Source of the DNA: an uncultured Lachnospiraceae bacterium
Lineage (GTDB): Bacteria > Bacillota > Clostridia > Lachnospirales > Lachnospiraceae
Length of the DNA: 5,183 bases
Assembly (NCBI GenBank): GCA_910586095.1
Contig: CAJUHQ010000178.1
Location: forward strand, 1-5,183
Direction: 5' to 3'
Part shown: piece after piece, positions 1 to 4,771 of the stretch
Numbering within the stretch: the first letter of the stretch is position 1
Layout: each line of letters opens with the position of its first letter
Program-made: the position numbers and the translations under genes
Notes under the pieces: model-generated
What the model saw: only the letters and a program-made list of their open reading frames with translations
Told to the model about the DNA's origin: nothing
Databases searched by the model: none

Positions 1-1
1 G

Positions 2-88
2 CTGCGCAATGGGGCGCCTAAACGTATCTTCACGGTCTGCGCAGTAAATGCTCAGCCCTGTCTGAACTGTTACCAATATCCACAATAG
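2..88 (+). CDS. Possible 3' end of an upstream gene (partial)
   Basis: Reading frame 2 is open from the window edge for 28 codons and ends at a TAG at 86-88. The other two + frames stop at 19-21 and 45-47. The stretch is richer in G and C than the intergenic DNA after it, and its codons look ordinary. The final residues include a Cys-rich PCLNCYQYPQ ending. No domain is recognisable from so short a tail, and the promoter for the next gene overlaps its last bases. It could equally be non-coding; I see the open frame, and the gene is inference. Confidence 0.3.
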   Translation: MRNGAPKRIFTVCAVNAQPCLNCYQYPQ

Positions 89-99
89 ACTCTTATAAT
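70..99 (+). promoter_or_regulatory. Probable sigma-A promoter of the serine hydrolase gene
   Basis: A perfect -10 box TATAAT lies at 94-99. TTACCA at 70-75 matches four of the six -35 consensus bases, with an 18-nt spacer. Transcription would begin near 106 and give a leader of about 116 nt before the ATG at 222. No other well-spaced pair is visible between here and the start codon. Confidence 0.5.
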
Positions 100-111
100 T
101 TTTTGTATCTG

Positions 112-146
112 ATAGCGCAAACAGCTCTTTGTCAAACAGACGCTAT
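112..146 (+). repeat. Stem-loop in the leader of the serine hydrolase gene
   Basis: ATAGCG at 112-117 and CGCTAT at 141-146 are exact inverted repeats that could close a 23-nt loop. Inside it, CAAA (118-121) can pair with TTTG (128-131), and CAAACAG occurs twice in direct orientation (118-124 and 133-139). No uridine run follows directly, so this does not look like a terminator. It does not match any riboswitch class I recognise. A role in mRNA stability or in regulating translation is possible but unproven. Confidence 0.3.
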
Positions 147-203
147 AGCAAAAAGTCAATTGCAAAACAAGTGCAAAAAAGAAACTAAAGGGCTATCACA
201 CTT

Positions 204-212
204 GAAAGGAGG
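204..212 (+). promoter_or_regulatory. Ribosome binding site of the serine hydrolase gene
   Basis: GAAAGGAGG is an almost full match to the anti-Shine-Dalgarno sequence. It lies nine bases before the ATG at 222 and fixes that start. Confidence 0.85.
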
Positions 213-221
213 AACACTTGT

Positions 222-1667
222 ATGCTCACTTTAGAACGCTCCACACCAGAGGAAACTGGTATCCCAAGCAACTGTATTGTACAGCTAATCAAACGGCTAC
301 AAAAACGTCACATTCCTATGCACAGCCTTCTTCTCCTACATCATGACCGATTGATCTTTGAAGGCTACTATGCACCTTGCAGTGCAGATCGACTGCATCG
401 CATGTTCTCTATCAGCAAAAGTTTTACTGCCATTGCGATTGGTCTTCTTTGTGATGAGGGAAAAATTTCTTTGGACGATCCTATTATTCGTTATTTCCCT
501 GAAAAATTACCCCAAAACGTCCATCCGTGGATCGCACAGATGACTATTCGCGATATGTTGATGATGCGCTCCTGTCATGCCTCTACGACCTATAAACTAG
601 ATTTGACATCGGATTGGGTTGAAAGTTATTTTACCACACCCCCCACTCATCCGCCTGGAACTCTTTTTCACTATGATACCTCTGCTCCTCATACACTCTG
701 TGCGCTAGTAGAAAAATTGACTGGATCTGACATGTTAGATTATATCAAATCCAAACTCCATGTGTTAGGTTTATCGCCCCAATCCTATATGATTAAAGAT
801 CCGTTTGGCGTATCAATGGGAGGCAGCGGGCTAGTTGCATTTCCTCTAGACCTAGTTAAGTTTGGGTATTTTATCGCACACCGTGGACAAATTTTAGGAG
901 AATCGCTTTTGTCCTCTTCCTATATTGACATGGCTGTATCCGCATTGACTGAAACTTGTGTCACAGCTCCACTACCGAGCGAAGCCCAGGGATATGGCAT
1001 GCAATTTTGGCGCGGTGAAAAGAATGGATTTACTTGCTATGGAATGGGTGGACAACTGATTATTTTTTTGCCCCAGTATCATCTTATCTGTGTAACTACT
1101 GCTGACACACAATCGATTCAGGGTGGAAACCAACAGATTTATGATGCCTTATATGAAGAACTTCTCCCTTATATACAAGACCATGCCCTTCCGCCTAATG
1201 AGACAGACCTGAAACGTTTACAGTCTGTACAAGCCTCCCTTCACATTGCTGCTCTGCCAGAATGTACGATGCCACATTCCCTTTCCAGAATAGATGGGAA
1301 ACGCTATCATGTATTGACAAAATCCTGTGACTTTCAATACTTCTGTCTGCATTTTGACAAGGATGCACATTCGCACGCTATTGGAACACTATCTTTTTCC
1401 TACAAAGAGCGTTCGTATTCTATTTCATTTGGTTTTGGTGTCATGCAGACAGGAAGCTTTCCAATTTATAACTTGTTCTATGCTGCTAGTGGCACTTGGC
1501 TTTTTGATGGAACTTTGTATATCAAAGCCCACATTCTTGACTCCTACATTGGCAGTGTTCAATTTCAGCTTGCTTTTTGCGAAGATGAGCTAATTGTGTG
1601 GATGAGCAAAAAAGAGGAAAGTCTTTTTCAAGAATTCAATGGACATCTCTATTGTAAAAGTTCTTGA
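222..1667 (+). CDS. Serine hydrolase, beta-lactamase / penicillin-binding-protein-like family (PF00144, MEROPS S12-like)
   Basis: A 481-residue serine hydrolase of the class C beta-lactamase fold. Motif 1 is SISK, with nucleophile Ser63 and Lys66 inside MFSISKSFTA. The motif 2 position is Tyr151 in FHYDTSAPH, where the usual Y-x-N is Y-D-T. The motif 3 region is GMGGQ at 274-278, the G-x-G form common in non-beta-lactamase esterase and peptidase members. The catalytic domain covers about 10-320. Residues 350-481 look beta-rich, with alternating aromatic residues and a W-x-D-G-T-L element, resembling the C-terminal add-on of many Clostridia serine hydrolases. There is no signal peptide or membrane segment, so it should be cytoplasmic. 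GAAAGGAGG at 204-212, nine bases before the ATG, fixes the start. The substrate cannot be read from sequence: esterase, D-amino-peptidase or amidase activity are all possible, and classical antibiotic hydrolysis is unlikely for a cytoplasmic protein. It converges on the cell-wall amidase gene. Confidence 0.88.
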   Translation: MLTLERSTPEETGIPSNCIVQLIKRLQKRHIPMHSLLLLHHDRLIFEGYYAPCSADRLHRMFSISKSFTAIAIGLLCDEGKISLDDPIIRYFPEKLPQNVHPWIAQMTIRDMLMMRSCHASTTYKLDLTSDWVESYFTTPPTHPPGTLFHYDTSAPHTLCALVEKLTGSDMLDYIKSKLHVLGLSPQSYMIKDPFGVSMGGSGLVAFPLDLVKFGYFIAHRGQILGESLLSSSYIDMAVSALTETCVTAPLPSEAQGYGMQFWRGEKNGFTCYGMGGQLIIFLPQYHLICVTTADTQSIQGGNQQIYDALYEELLPYIQDHALPPNETDLKRLQSVQASLHIAALPECTMPHSLSRIDGKRYHVLTKSCDFQYFCLHFDKDAHSHAIGTLSFSYKERSYSISFGFGVMQTGSFPIYNLFYAASGTWLFDGTLYIKAHILDSYIGSVQFQLAFCEDELIVWMSKKEESLFQEFNGHLYCKSS

Positions 1668-1695
1668 GCTTGTACTCTTGTGCCTCAGTTTACAG

Positions 1696-1721
1696 ATATT
1701 GAAAAATTTTGTTTTTAATAT
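1696..1721. terminator. Weak AT-rich hairpin between convergent genes
   Basis: ATATTGAAAA (1696-1705) can pair with TTTTTAATAT (1712-1721), including one G-T pair, around a 6-nt loop. It sits in the 82-bp gap where the serine hydrolase and amidase genes meet tail to tail, so a shared terminator is expected about here. The stem has no G-C pair and no proper uridine run follows, so it is weak. No better hairpin is visible in the gap. Confidence 0.25.
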
Positions 1722-1749
1722 GAACATAGTCATTATGTGCCTCAAAGAT

Positions 1750-2976
1750 CTATTGCATATGGGACTTTAAATAACTATCTACATCCGAAAGCAGTTTTTT
1801 CCACGCACCTGTGTTCTCTACATAATATAATGGACAACGTTTGCCTCCTGCATCGTAATGCCGCAAGATATCTCTAGTCTCCAAATCATATTCAATGGTC
1901 AGCCACGCCAGCATTTTTACTAAAGAATCATAGGTATCTTGTGTAAACTTTCCATCTTCACGAATATAGCAACACTCAATGGAAATAGAGTCATTGTTCC
2001 TACCGATCACCGCATAAGCTTCCTCCTCTAGCGGAATACATTGTATGATTTCTCCTCTGTATCCTATAATAAAATGCGCGCTGGCTGACCGCTCATGAGT
2101 TTCAGCAAGATTTTCAAAATAACTTCTATTTTGTGCTGCCGACGTCTCTGGATTGGCTGTGTAATGTACAAAAATGTTTTTCACTTCAGCAAGCTTTGTT
2201 CCAGGGCGATTGTACTCACTGATACTTAAAAAATCCTCCTTGATTGTAGGTCGCCACTCCATTGTACTACTCTCTGTGCTAGTTTCCTCAGGGATGTCCC
2301 TTGTAGACTGTGTCTCACTGACAGCATGTACACTTTGATTTGCTGATTTTGACCGCAAGACCATTATGGTTGGTATGACTACTATCATCAACATAGCAAT
2401 GCGCCAAAAAAATTGAATTCGTCTACGCTGTGCCTTCTTTTTTTGGACAGCCCTCGCAGACGCACTAGAATTTGTTCTGTTGCGCCTTTTCTGATTTTCA
2501 TTATAATATTGTGTTGGCTGTGAATAGGTGTTTCTTCGCTGTGAATATGTATTTCTTGGCTCATATGCTCTAGATTGTCGTTGATACATAGGATTTTGCC
2601 ACACAGCAGCGCTCTGATATGATCGGGAGGATCTTTGTGTATAACCTCTTGATCGTGACCTTGAGCGCTGTTGTGTAGCAGTATGCTTTTGTTGTGCAGA
2701 ATCAGGTTGCATCGTGTAGAGAGGCAACTGTCTATTTTCCTGACGCGACCGTGGACTACGCCGCACAGGAGAATTTTGATATGATCGTTGTCTTTGTGAT
2801 CTCTCACCATAATAGGGTGGTCGCAACTCTTGTCGCATTGTGTATTCTTGATGTGGTCTTGGACTACGCCGCACAGAAGTGCTCTGGTACACTCTTTTAT
2901 TGTGTCGTGTTTTTTGTCTCCCCTCTCGTCTCGAAGAAGAGTTCATGCTCAATACTTCTAATTCCTGCTTCTTCAT
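1750..2976 (-). CDS. Membrane-anchored N-acetylmuramoyl-L-alanine amidase (Amidase_2 fold) with a repeat-rich basic tail
   Basis: This enzyme should cleave the bond between N-acetylmuramic acid and L-alanine in peptidoglycan. Numbering is from the upstream ATG at 2988. Residues 5-190 form a low-complexity tail rich in Arg, Gln, Tyr and Ser. Residues 193-211 form one membrane segment, preceded by Lys/Arg residues, so the tail should be cytoplasmic and the C-terminus outside. Residues 214-250 are a Ser/Thr/Glu linker. The amidase domain covers about 265-408. Zinc ligands are His275 (FVHYT), His377 and Cys385; Lys383 sits six residues after His377, matching the His122-Lys128-Cys130 spacing of T7 lysozyme. 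The segment SASAHFIIG has Ala304 where T7 lysozyme has Tyr46, as in other SAH-type members. I choose the ATG at 2976 (408 residues) because GGAG lies six bases before it; the ATG at 2988 overlaps that site and has poorer spacing. The unusual part is the tail. Confidence 0.88.
   Translation of the reverse strand: MKKQELEVLSMNSSSRREGRQKTRHNKRVYQSTSVRRSPRPHQEYTMRQELRPPYYGERSQRQRSYQNSPVRRSPRSRQENRQLPLYTMQPDSAQQKHTATQQRSRSRSRGYTQRSSRSYQSAAVWQNPMYQRQSRAYEPRNTYSQRRNTYSQPTQYYNENQKRRNRTNSSASARAVQKKKAQRRRIQFFWRIAMLMIVVIPTIMVLRSKSANQSVHAVSETQSTRDIPEETSTESSTMEWRPTIKEDFLSISEYNRPGTKLAEVKNIFVHYTANPETSAAQNRSYFENLAETHERSASAHFIIGYRGEIIQCIPLEEEAYAVIGRNNDSISIECCYIREDGKFTQDTYDSLVKMLAWLTIEYDLETRDILRHYDAGGKRCPLYYVENTGAWKKLLSDVDSYLKSHMQ
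2356..2412 (-). other. Transmembrane signal-anchor segment of the amidase
   Basis: Codons 193-211 encode about 19 mostly hydrophobic residues (FFWRIAMLMIVVIPTIMVL). They are preceded by a strongly basic KKK/RRR stretch at 183-190 and followed by a polar Ser/Thr linker. The positive-inside rule predicts a cytoplasmic N-terminus and an extracellular catalytic domain. There is no signal-peptidase-like site, so the protein probably stays membrane-bound. Confidence 0.8.
2590..2895 (-). repeat. Degenerate in-frame repeats in the amidase tail
   Basis: Three copies of an R-[VS]-Y-Q-x(3)-V-x-x-[SN]-P unit are encoded at 2860-2895, 2752-2787 and 2590-2625 (residues 32-43, 68-79 and 122-133). Copies 1 and 2 share the 16-bp + strand word GGACTACGCCGCACAG at 2861-2876 and 2753-2768, exactly 36 codons apart. 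Copies 2 and 3 share TGATATGATCG at 2777-2787 and 2615-2625, exactly 54 codons apart. A shorter tandem, RNTYSQ-R-RNTYSQ-like, follows at residues 145-157. The exact codon spacing points to growth by in-frame duplication. Confidence 0.75.
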
Positions 2977-2983
2977 ATTAATC

Positions 2984-2987
2984 TCCA
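2984..2987 (-). promoter_or_regulatory. Ribosome binding site deciding the amidase start
   Basis: On the minus strand GGAG lies six bases before the ATG at 2976. The in-frame ATG at 2988 overlaps this site by sharing its G, so it is unlikely to be the real start. A weaker AAAGGCGG lies just upstream, but only one base before the ATG at 2988. Confidence 0.6.
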
Positions 2988-3054
2988 TGCCGCCTTTGAA
3001 GGCTCAAATAGATTGCTATTCTTTTTTAAACTACAAAAATTTATAATCTATTCC

Positions 3055-3060
3055 ATTATA
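3055..3060 (-). promoter_or_regulatory. Possible -10 box for the amidase gene
   Basis: The minus strand reads TATAAT here, about 80 bases upstream of the amidase start. The region 16-18 bases further upstream is AT-rich but does not match TTGACA, and the extended -10 TG is absent. This is the best -10 candidate in the gap; the -35 contact is unconvincing. Confidence 0.4.
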
Positions 3061-3165
3061 ACCTAGACTTTGTAAAAAAATATATAGTAAATTGCAAATA
3101 TTTTGTAAATATCACTGTTCTTTATAGTACTTTAGCTCCTAATTTTTCTTAGCTAATACGATTTT

Positions 3166-3194
3166 TTTACAAAATTAAAGTCATTTGTTATACA
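3166..3194 (+). promoter_or_regulatory. Strong sigma-A promoter candidate pointing away from the amidase gene
   Basis: TTTACA (3166-3171), a 17-nt spacer and TATACA (3189-3194), with an extended -10 TG at 3186-3187. This is the best-formed promoter in the window, yet no protein gene follows it on the + strand. Transcription would begin near 3201 and run into the terminator at 3283-3316. Confidence 0.5.
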
Positions 3195-3200
3195 AATAGA

Positions 3201-3316
3201 GTAAAATATGGCCTTCTATATTCACTGTATTTCTTGTGTGCTGCTGTTGTGGTGTATTTGTTTTTACATGGAGTTGTACACAAAAAAACACTCTGTCCAC
3301 AAACAGAATGTTTTTT
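3201..3316 (+). ncRNA. Candidate small RNA of about 116 nt
   Basis: This is inferred from a well-spaced promoter at 3166-3194 followed by an intrinsic terminator ending at 3316. No ORF with a ribosome binding site fits between them. A 38-codon frame starting at ATG 3208 has no Shine-Dalgarno site and its stop lies beyond the hairpin, so it should not be translated. The RNA would lie antisense to the 3' untranslated end of the unknown gene at 3378-3959 and share its terminator. It resembles no RNA family I recognise. It could also be a spurious transcript, or the promoter may be chance in AT-rich DNA. Confidence 0.35.
3283..3316. terminator. Bidirectional rho-independent terminator
   Basis: AAAAAACACTCTGT (3283-3296) pairs with ACAGAATGTTTTTT (3303-3316) around a 6-nt loop, with 13 of 14 positions paired and one C-A mismatch. 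On the minus strand it ends in a seven-U run about 62 bases after the stop of the unknown gene at 3378, so it should end that transcript. On the plus strand it ends in six U residues and would end the candidate small RNA. Confidence 0.75.
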
Positions 3317-3377
3317 GTCTCTAACCTTATCGGATTTAAATTGATTCTTTTTTGACAGTTCCCTTTCAATGGTACTC

Positions 3378-3959
3378 TCATGCATCACTTATGAAATCCC
3401 CCACTGTAATACGTCCGCCATAGCTACCAGGTGTAATATGCTCCCCCAACACACTGTGCAACCCGTGCTTATTGTACGAATATAGCAAAAATCCTGAACA
3501 GCGATTTGCATCCAACCGATCATATGCTGTCTCAACATCTTCTCTGTGTCGATTCTGATATTGGCTTAATTGATATCGTGCACTAGGATCTTTGTCCAAT
3601 ATCTCCTGTAATGCCTCGTCCTCTAGCGGACTGTCAAAAGGCCGATCATTGGCTAGACTTGTCTTGGTATGGGAGGATTTACCTTGCTTTGCCACAGATA
3701 GATAGTCTGTCATCTGTTTTGAAAGTTGCTCCTGCTCCCAATACCTTGGATCTTTTGATGTTTGGAAATATGTGTCCTGAGGCAAACGCATATCATATAA
3801 GTCATCACCACGTATCATATAAGTGCCGATGGCGGCTTCTATAGTCAGTGTACCAGCAGGTTTTCCTCTAAACTGTGCTTTTGCGGGTGCACTTTCCACA
3901 GCAGCGAGACTGCCTATGCGTGACAGCCTTTGCAGAGCAAGCTCGCGTCTTCTATTCAT
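3378..3959 (-). CDS. Hypothetical protein, soluble, about 193 residues
   Basis: I do not recognise this protein. The ATG at 3959 is chosen because GGAGGTGA (3968-3975) sits eight bases before it; a longer start at 3977 would place its own ATG inside that site and has no ribosome binding site. From the chosen start, residues 1-14 are basic (MNRRRELALQRLSR), and a beta-like segment with E-A-A-I-G-T-Y-M-I is at 41-49. A long charged, probably helical middle covers about 70-150 and is rich in Asp, Glu, Gln and Arg. The C-terminus has a single Cys154 in CSGFLLYSYNKHG and ends with a Gly-rich GSYGGRITVGDF. There is no signal peptide, membrane segment or metal motif. A terminator follows at 3283-3316. 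The nonapeptide resembles one in the partial gene at 4772-5183. It appears to be a single-gene transcript. Coding status rests on length, start site and terminator. Confidence 0.75.
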   Translation of the reverse strand: MNRRRELALQRLSRIGSLAAVESAPAKAQFRGKPAGTLTIEAAIGTYMIRGDDLYDMRLPQDTYFQTSKDPRYWEQEQLSKQMTDYLSVAKQGKSSHTKTSLANDRPFDSPLEDEALQEILDKDPSARYQLSQYQNRHREDVETAYDRLDANRCSGFLLYSYNKHGLHSVLGEHITPGSYGGRITVGDFISDA

Positions 3960-3967
3960 TTTTCGTG

Positions 3968-3975
3968 TCACCTCC
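3968..3975 (-). promoter_or_regulatory. Ribosome binding site deciding the start of the 193-residue gene
   Basis: The minus strand reads GGAGGTGA, eight bases before the ATG at 3959. It overlaps the alternative in-frame ATG at 3977 (ATGGAGG), so that upstream ATG is unlikely to be used. Confidence 0.75.
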
Positions 3976-3988
3976 ATGTGACTAGTTC

Positions 3989-4038
3989 GCCAAAAGGCTA
4001 TGTTGCAGTAAATTCCATTTTACTCTATGCCAAAAGGC
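3989..4038. repeat. Pair of palindromic GCCAAAAGGC elements
   Basis: The 10-bp word GCCAAAAGGC occurs at 3989-3998 and again at 4029-4038, exactly 40 bp apart, in the upstream region of the minus-strand gene. Each copy is an inverted repeat GCC-N4-GGC; the second extends to TGCC-N4-GGCA. Paired short palindromes in front of a gene often mark a binding site for a dimeric regulator, and here that is inference. The matching RNA hairpins would be very short. Confidence 0.45.
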
Positions 4039-4083
4039 ACAGCTCCTTCAAAAAATGATTTCCCCTTATGCGTGCCCAAAACA

Positions 4084-4114
4084 AGAATGTTCTTCACAAT
4101 ATGAATAACATTCT
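4084..4114. repeat. Exact 8-bp inverted repeat
   Basis: AGAATGTT (4084-4091) and AACATTCT (4107-4114) are perfect inverted repeats separated by 15 bp, in the middle of the divergent intergenic region. No T run follows on either strand. It may be an operator or chance in AT-rich DNA. Confidence 0.35.
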
Positions 4115-4266
4115 ACACTTCACAAACCAAACTTGTGTTTGTAAGTTTATTTTAGACAATACCAAACTATAGTTTATATCGGCATTTTTTCCCGATTTTT
4201 TAGAGGATTCCCAACGCTTTTTTCATGATAAGTTTTAATATAATTATTCCATATTTTCTCACAGTA

Positions 4267-4275
4267 TGTTATACT
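4267..4275 (+). promoter_or_regulatory. Extended -10 promoter of the zinc-ribbon gene
   Basis: TGTTATACT fits the extended -10 form TG-N-TATACT, with the -10 at 4270-4275. The -35 region 17 bases upstream (TTCCAT, 4247-4252) is poor, which is common with an extended -10. Transcription would start near 4282, giving a leader of about 132 nt. Confidence 0.5.
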
Positions 4276-4284
4276 AAATCTATT

Positions 4285-4328
4285 CGGGATATTTTATGTC
4301 TGATTAAAAAGATCTAACCACTATCCCG
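4285..4328 (+). repeat. Inverted repeat at the 5' end of the zinc-ribbon gene's leader
   Basis: CGGGATA (4285-4291) and TATCCCG (4322-4328) are exact 7-bp inverted repeats enclosing 30 bases. They begin about three bases after the predicted transcription start, so the RNA would begin with this stem. It could protect the 5' end or form part of a regulatory leader. No known riboswitch class is recognised and no U run follows. Confidence 0.4.
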
Positions 4329-4413
4329 CTTTCGTTAGTATTATGTTCTTTGTATCCTGAACACAGACTAACCGTAACCAAAAATAATCTCTGTCCAGAA
4401 AAGGGGTATAACT

Positions 4414-4743
4414 ATGTTCACTGAACAAAAATTAGAACAACACTATGGTTCCATACCATCTGACATTCTTCAGATTATTCGAGACGAATACAAATGGGCC
4501 CTCGAGGAATGTGGCGTACATAATGATGAGCAAATCCGCTATATCGAAAAGGCCTTAAATATTAGAGGTGTATCCTCCACACTAAATCGCAAGATCTTGT
4601 TCCTCTGCAAATGCGGTCAAAGTCGTATTGTCAACACCACTGTGGCTGAGGATAAGGTCAAAATGTTTATTTTTGAACAATATAATGTACCTTGCCCTAA
4701 ATGTAGAAAAACAAATTTATACTCATGGAAATATATGGATTGA
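4414..4743 (+). CDS. Small zinc-ribbon-like protein, function unknown
   Basis: A 109-residue protein starting at ATG 4414, with AAGGGG at 4401-4406 seven bases upstream. Residues 1-60 look helical and charged (acidic/aromatic start, then DEYKWALEE and a YIEKALNI segment). The C-terminal part carries Cys65-x-Cys67-Gly and Cys94-x-x-Cys97, a spacing typical of a treble-clef or zinc-ribbon metal site, although the first pair is CxC rather than CxxC. Another Cys is at 33. It has no signal peptide or membrane segment, so it should be cytoplasmic. Such small zinc ribbons often bind nucleic acid or a protein partner; nothing here says which. It is divergent from the 193-residue gene and convergent with the partial gene at the right edge. 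I recognise no named family. Confidence 0.75.
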   Translation: MFTEQKLEQHYGSIPSDILQIIRDEYKWALEECGVHNDEQIRYIEKALNIRGVSSTLNRKILFLCKCGQSRIVNTTVAEDKVKMFIFEQYNVPCPKCRKTNLYSWKYMD

Positions 4744-4748
4744 TCCAT
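4735..4748 (+). terminator. Weak hairpin at the end of the zinc-ribbon gene
   Basis: ATGGA (4735-4739) and TCCAT (4744-4748) form a 5-bp stem with loop TTGA, which contains part of the stop codon at 4741-4743. The following bases are T-rich but broken (CATTTATTTTATCTTG). It is too short for a confident terminator. The gap to the convergent gene is only 28 bp and holds nothing better. Confidence 0.2.
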
Positions 4749-4771
4749 CATTTATTTTATCTTGTGTATTG

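Larger units (their letters stand above)
2977..3377. other. Intergenic region of about 400 bp
   Basis: This AT-rich gap lies between the start of the amidase gene and the stop of the unknown gene at 3378, both on the minus strand. It holds the amidase -10 candidate, a + strand promoter, a candidate small RNA and a bidirectional terminator, each listed separately. A further stem, TTAGCT (3132-3137) with AGCTAA (3151-3156), can be extended by GTA/TAC across a 2-nt bulge, and a seven-T run follows at 3162-3168. It has no gene in front of it. I see no convincing protein gene in this gap. Confidence 0.6.
3960..4413. other. Divergent intergenic region of about 450 bp
   Basis: This AT-rich gap separates the starts of two divergently read genes. 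It holds the two GCCAAAAGGC elements, an AGAATGTT inverted repeat, an extended -10 promoter and a leader hairpin for the + gene, all listed separately. Another short stem is possible between ACAAAC (4122-4127) and GTTTGT (4137-4142). I could not find a convincing promoter for the minus-strand gene; TAAAAT on the minus strand near 4017-4022 is a possible -10 without a -35. A 34-codon + frame from ATG 4070 has no ribosome binding site. No RNA family is recognised. Confidence 0.55.

Noticed and set aside
222..1667. Naming the serine hydrolase an antibiotic resistance beta-lactamase.
   Set aside because: It lacks a signal peptide and the canonical Y-x-N and K-T-G motifs, and the family is mostly esterases and peptidases of unknown substrate.
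2590..2895. Repeats in the amidase tail considered as a CRISPR-like or mobile repeat array.
   Set aside because: The copies are few and degenerate, unequally spaced, and all in the same reading frame, which fits a protein-level repeat.
2388..2981. Long alternative frames on both strands across the amidase tail (about 140 and 95 codons).
   Set aside because: They are shadows of the low-complexity, repeat-rich amidase coding sequence. The amidase frame continues into a recognisable catalytic domain, and the shadow frames lack ribosome binding sites.
3208..3324. A 38-codon + strand frame with a hydrophobic stretch, inside the candidate small RNA.
   Set aside because: It has no Shine-Dalgarno site, its ATG is only a few bases from the predicted transcription start, and its stop lies beyond the terminator.
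3181..3388. Two overlapping 66-residue minus-strand frames just after the 193-residue gene, one with an ATGA overlap with its stop codon.
   Set aside because: The ATGA overlap suggests translational coupling, but the strong terminator hairpin at 3283-3316 lies inside both frames. The peptides look like random translation of AT-rich DNA, and neither has a well-spaced ribosome binding site.
4070..4174. A 34-codon + strand frame in the divergent intergenic region.
   Set aside because: No ribosome binding site, no recognisable peptide features, and an AT-rich composition that readily gives short open frames.
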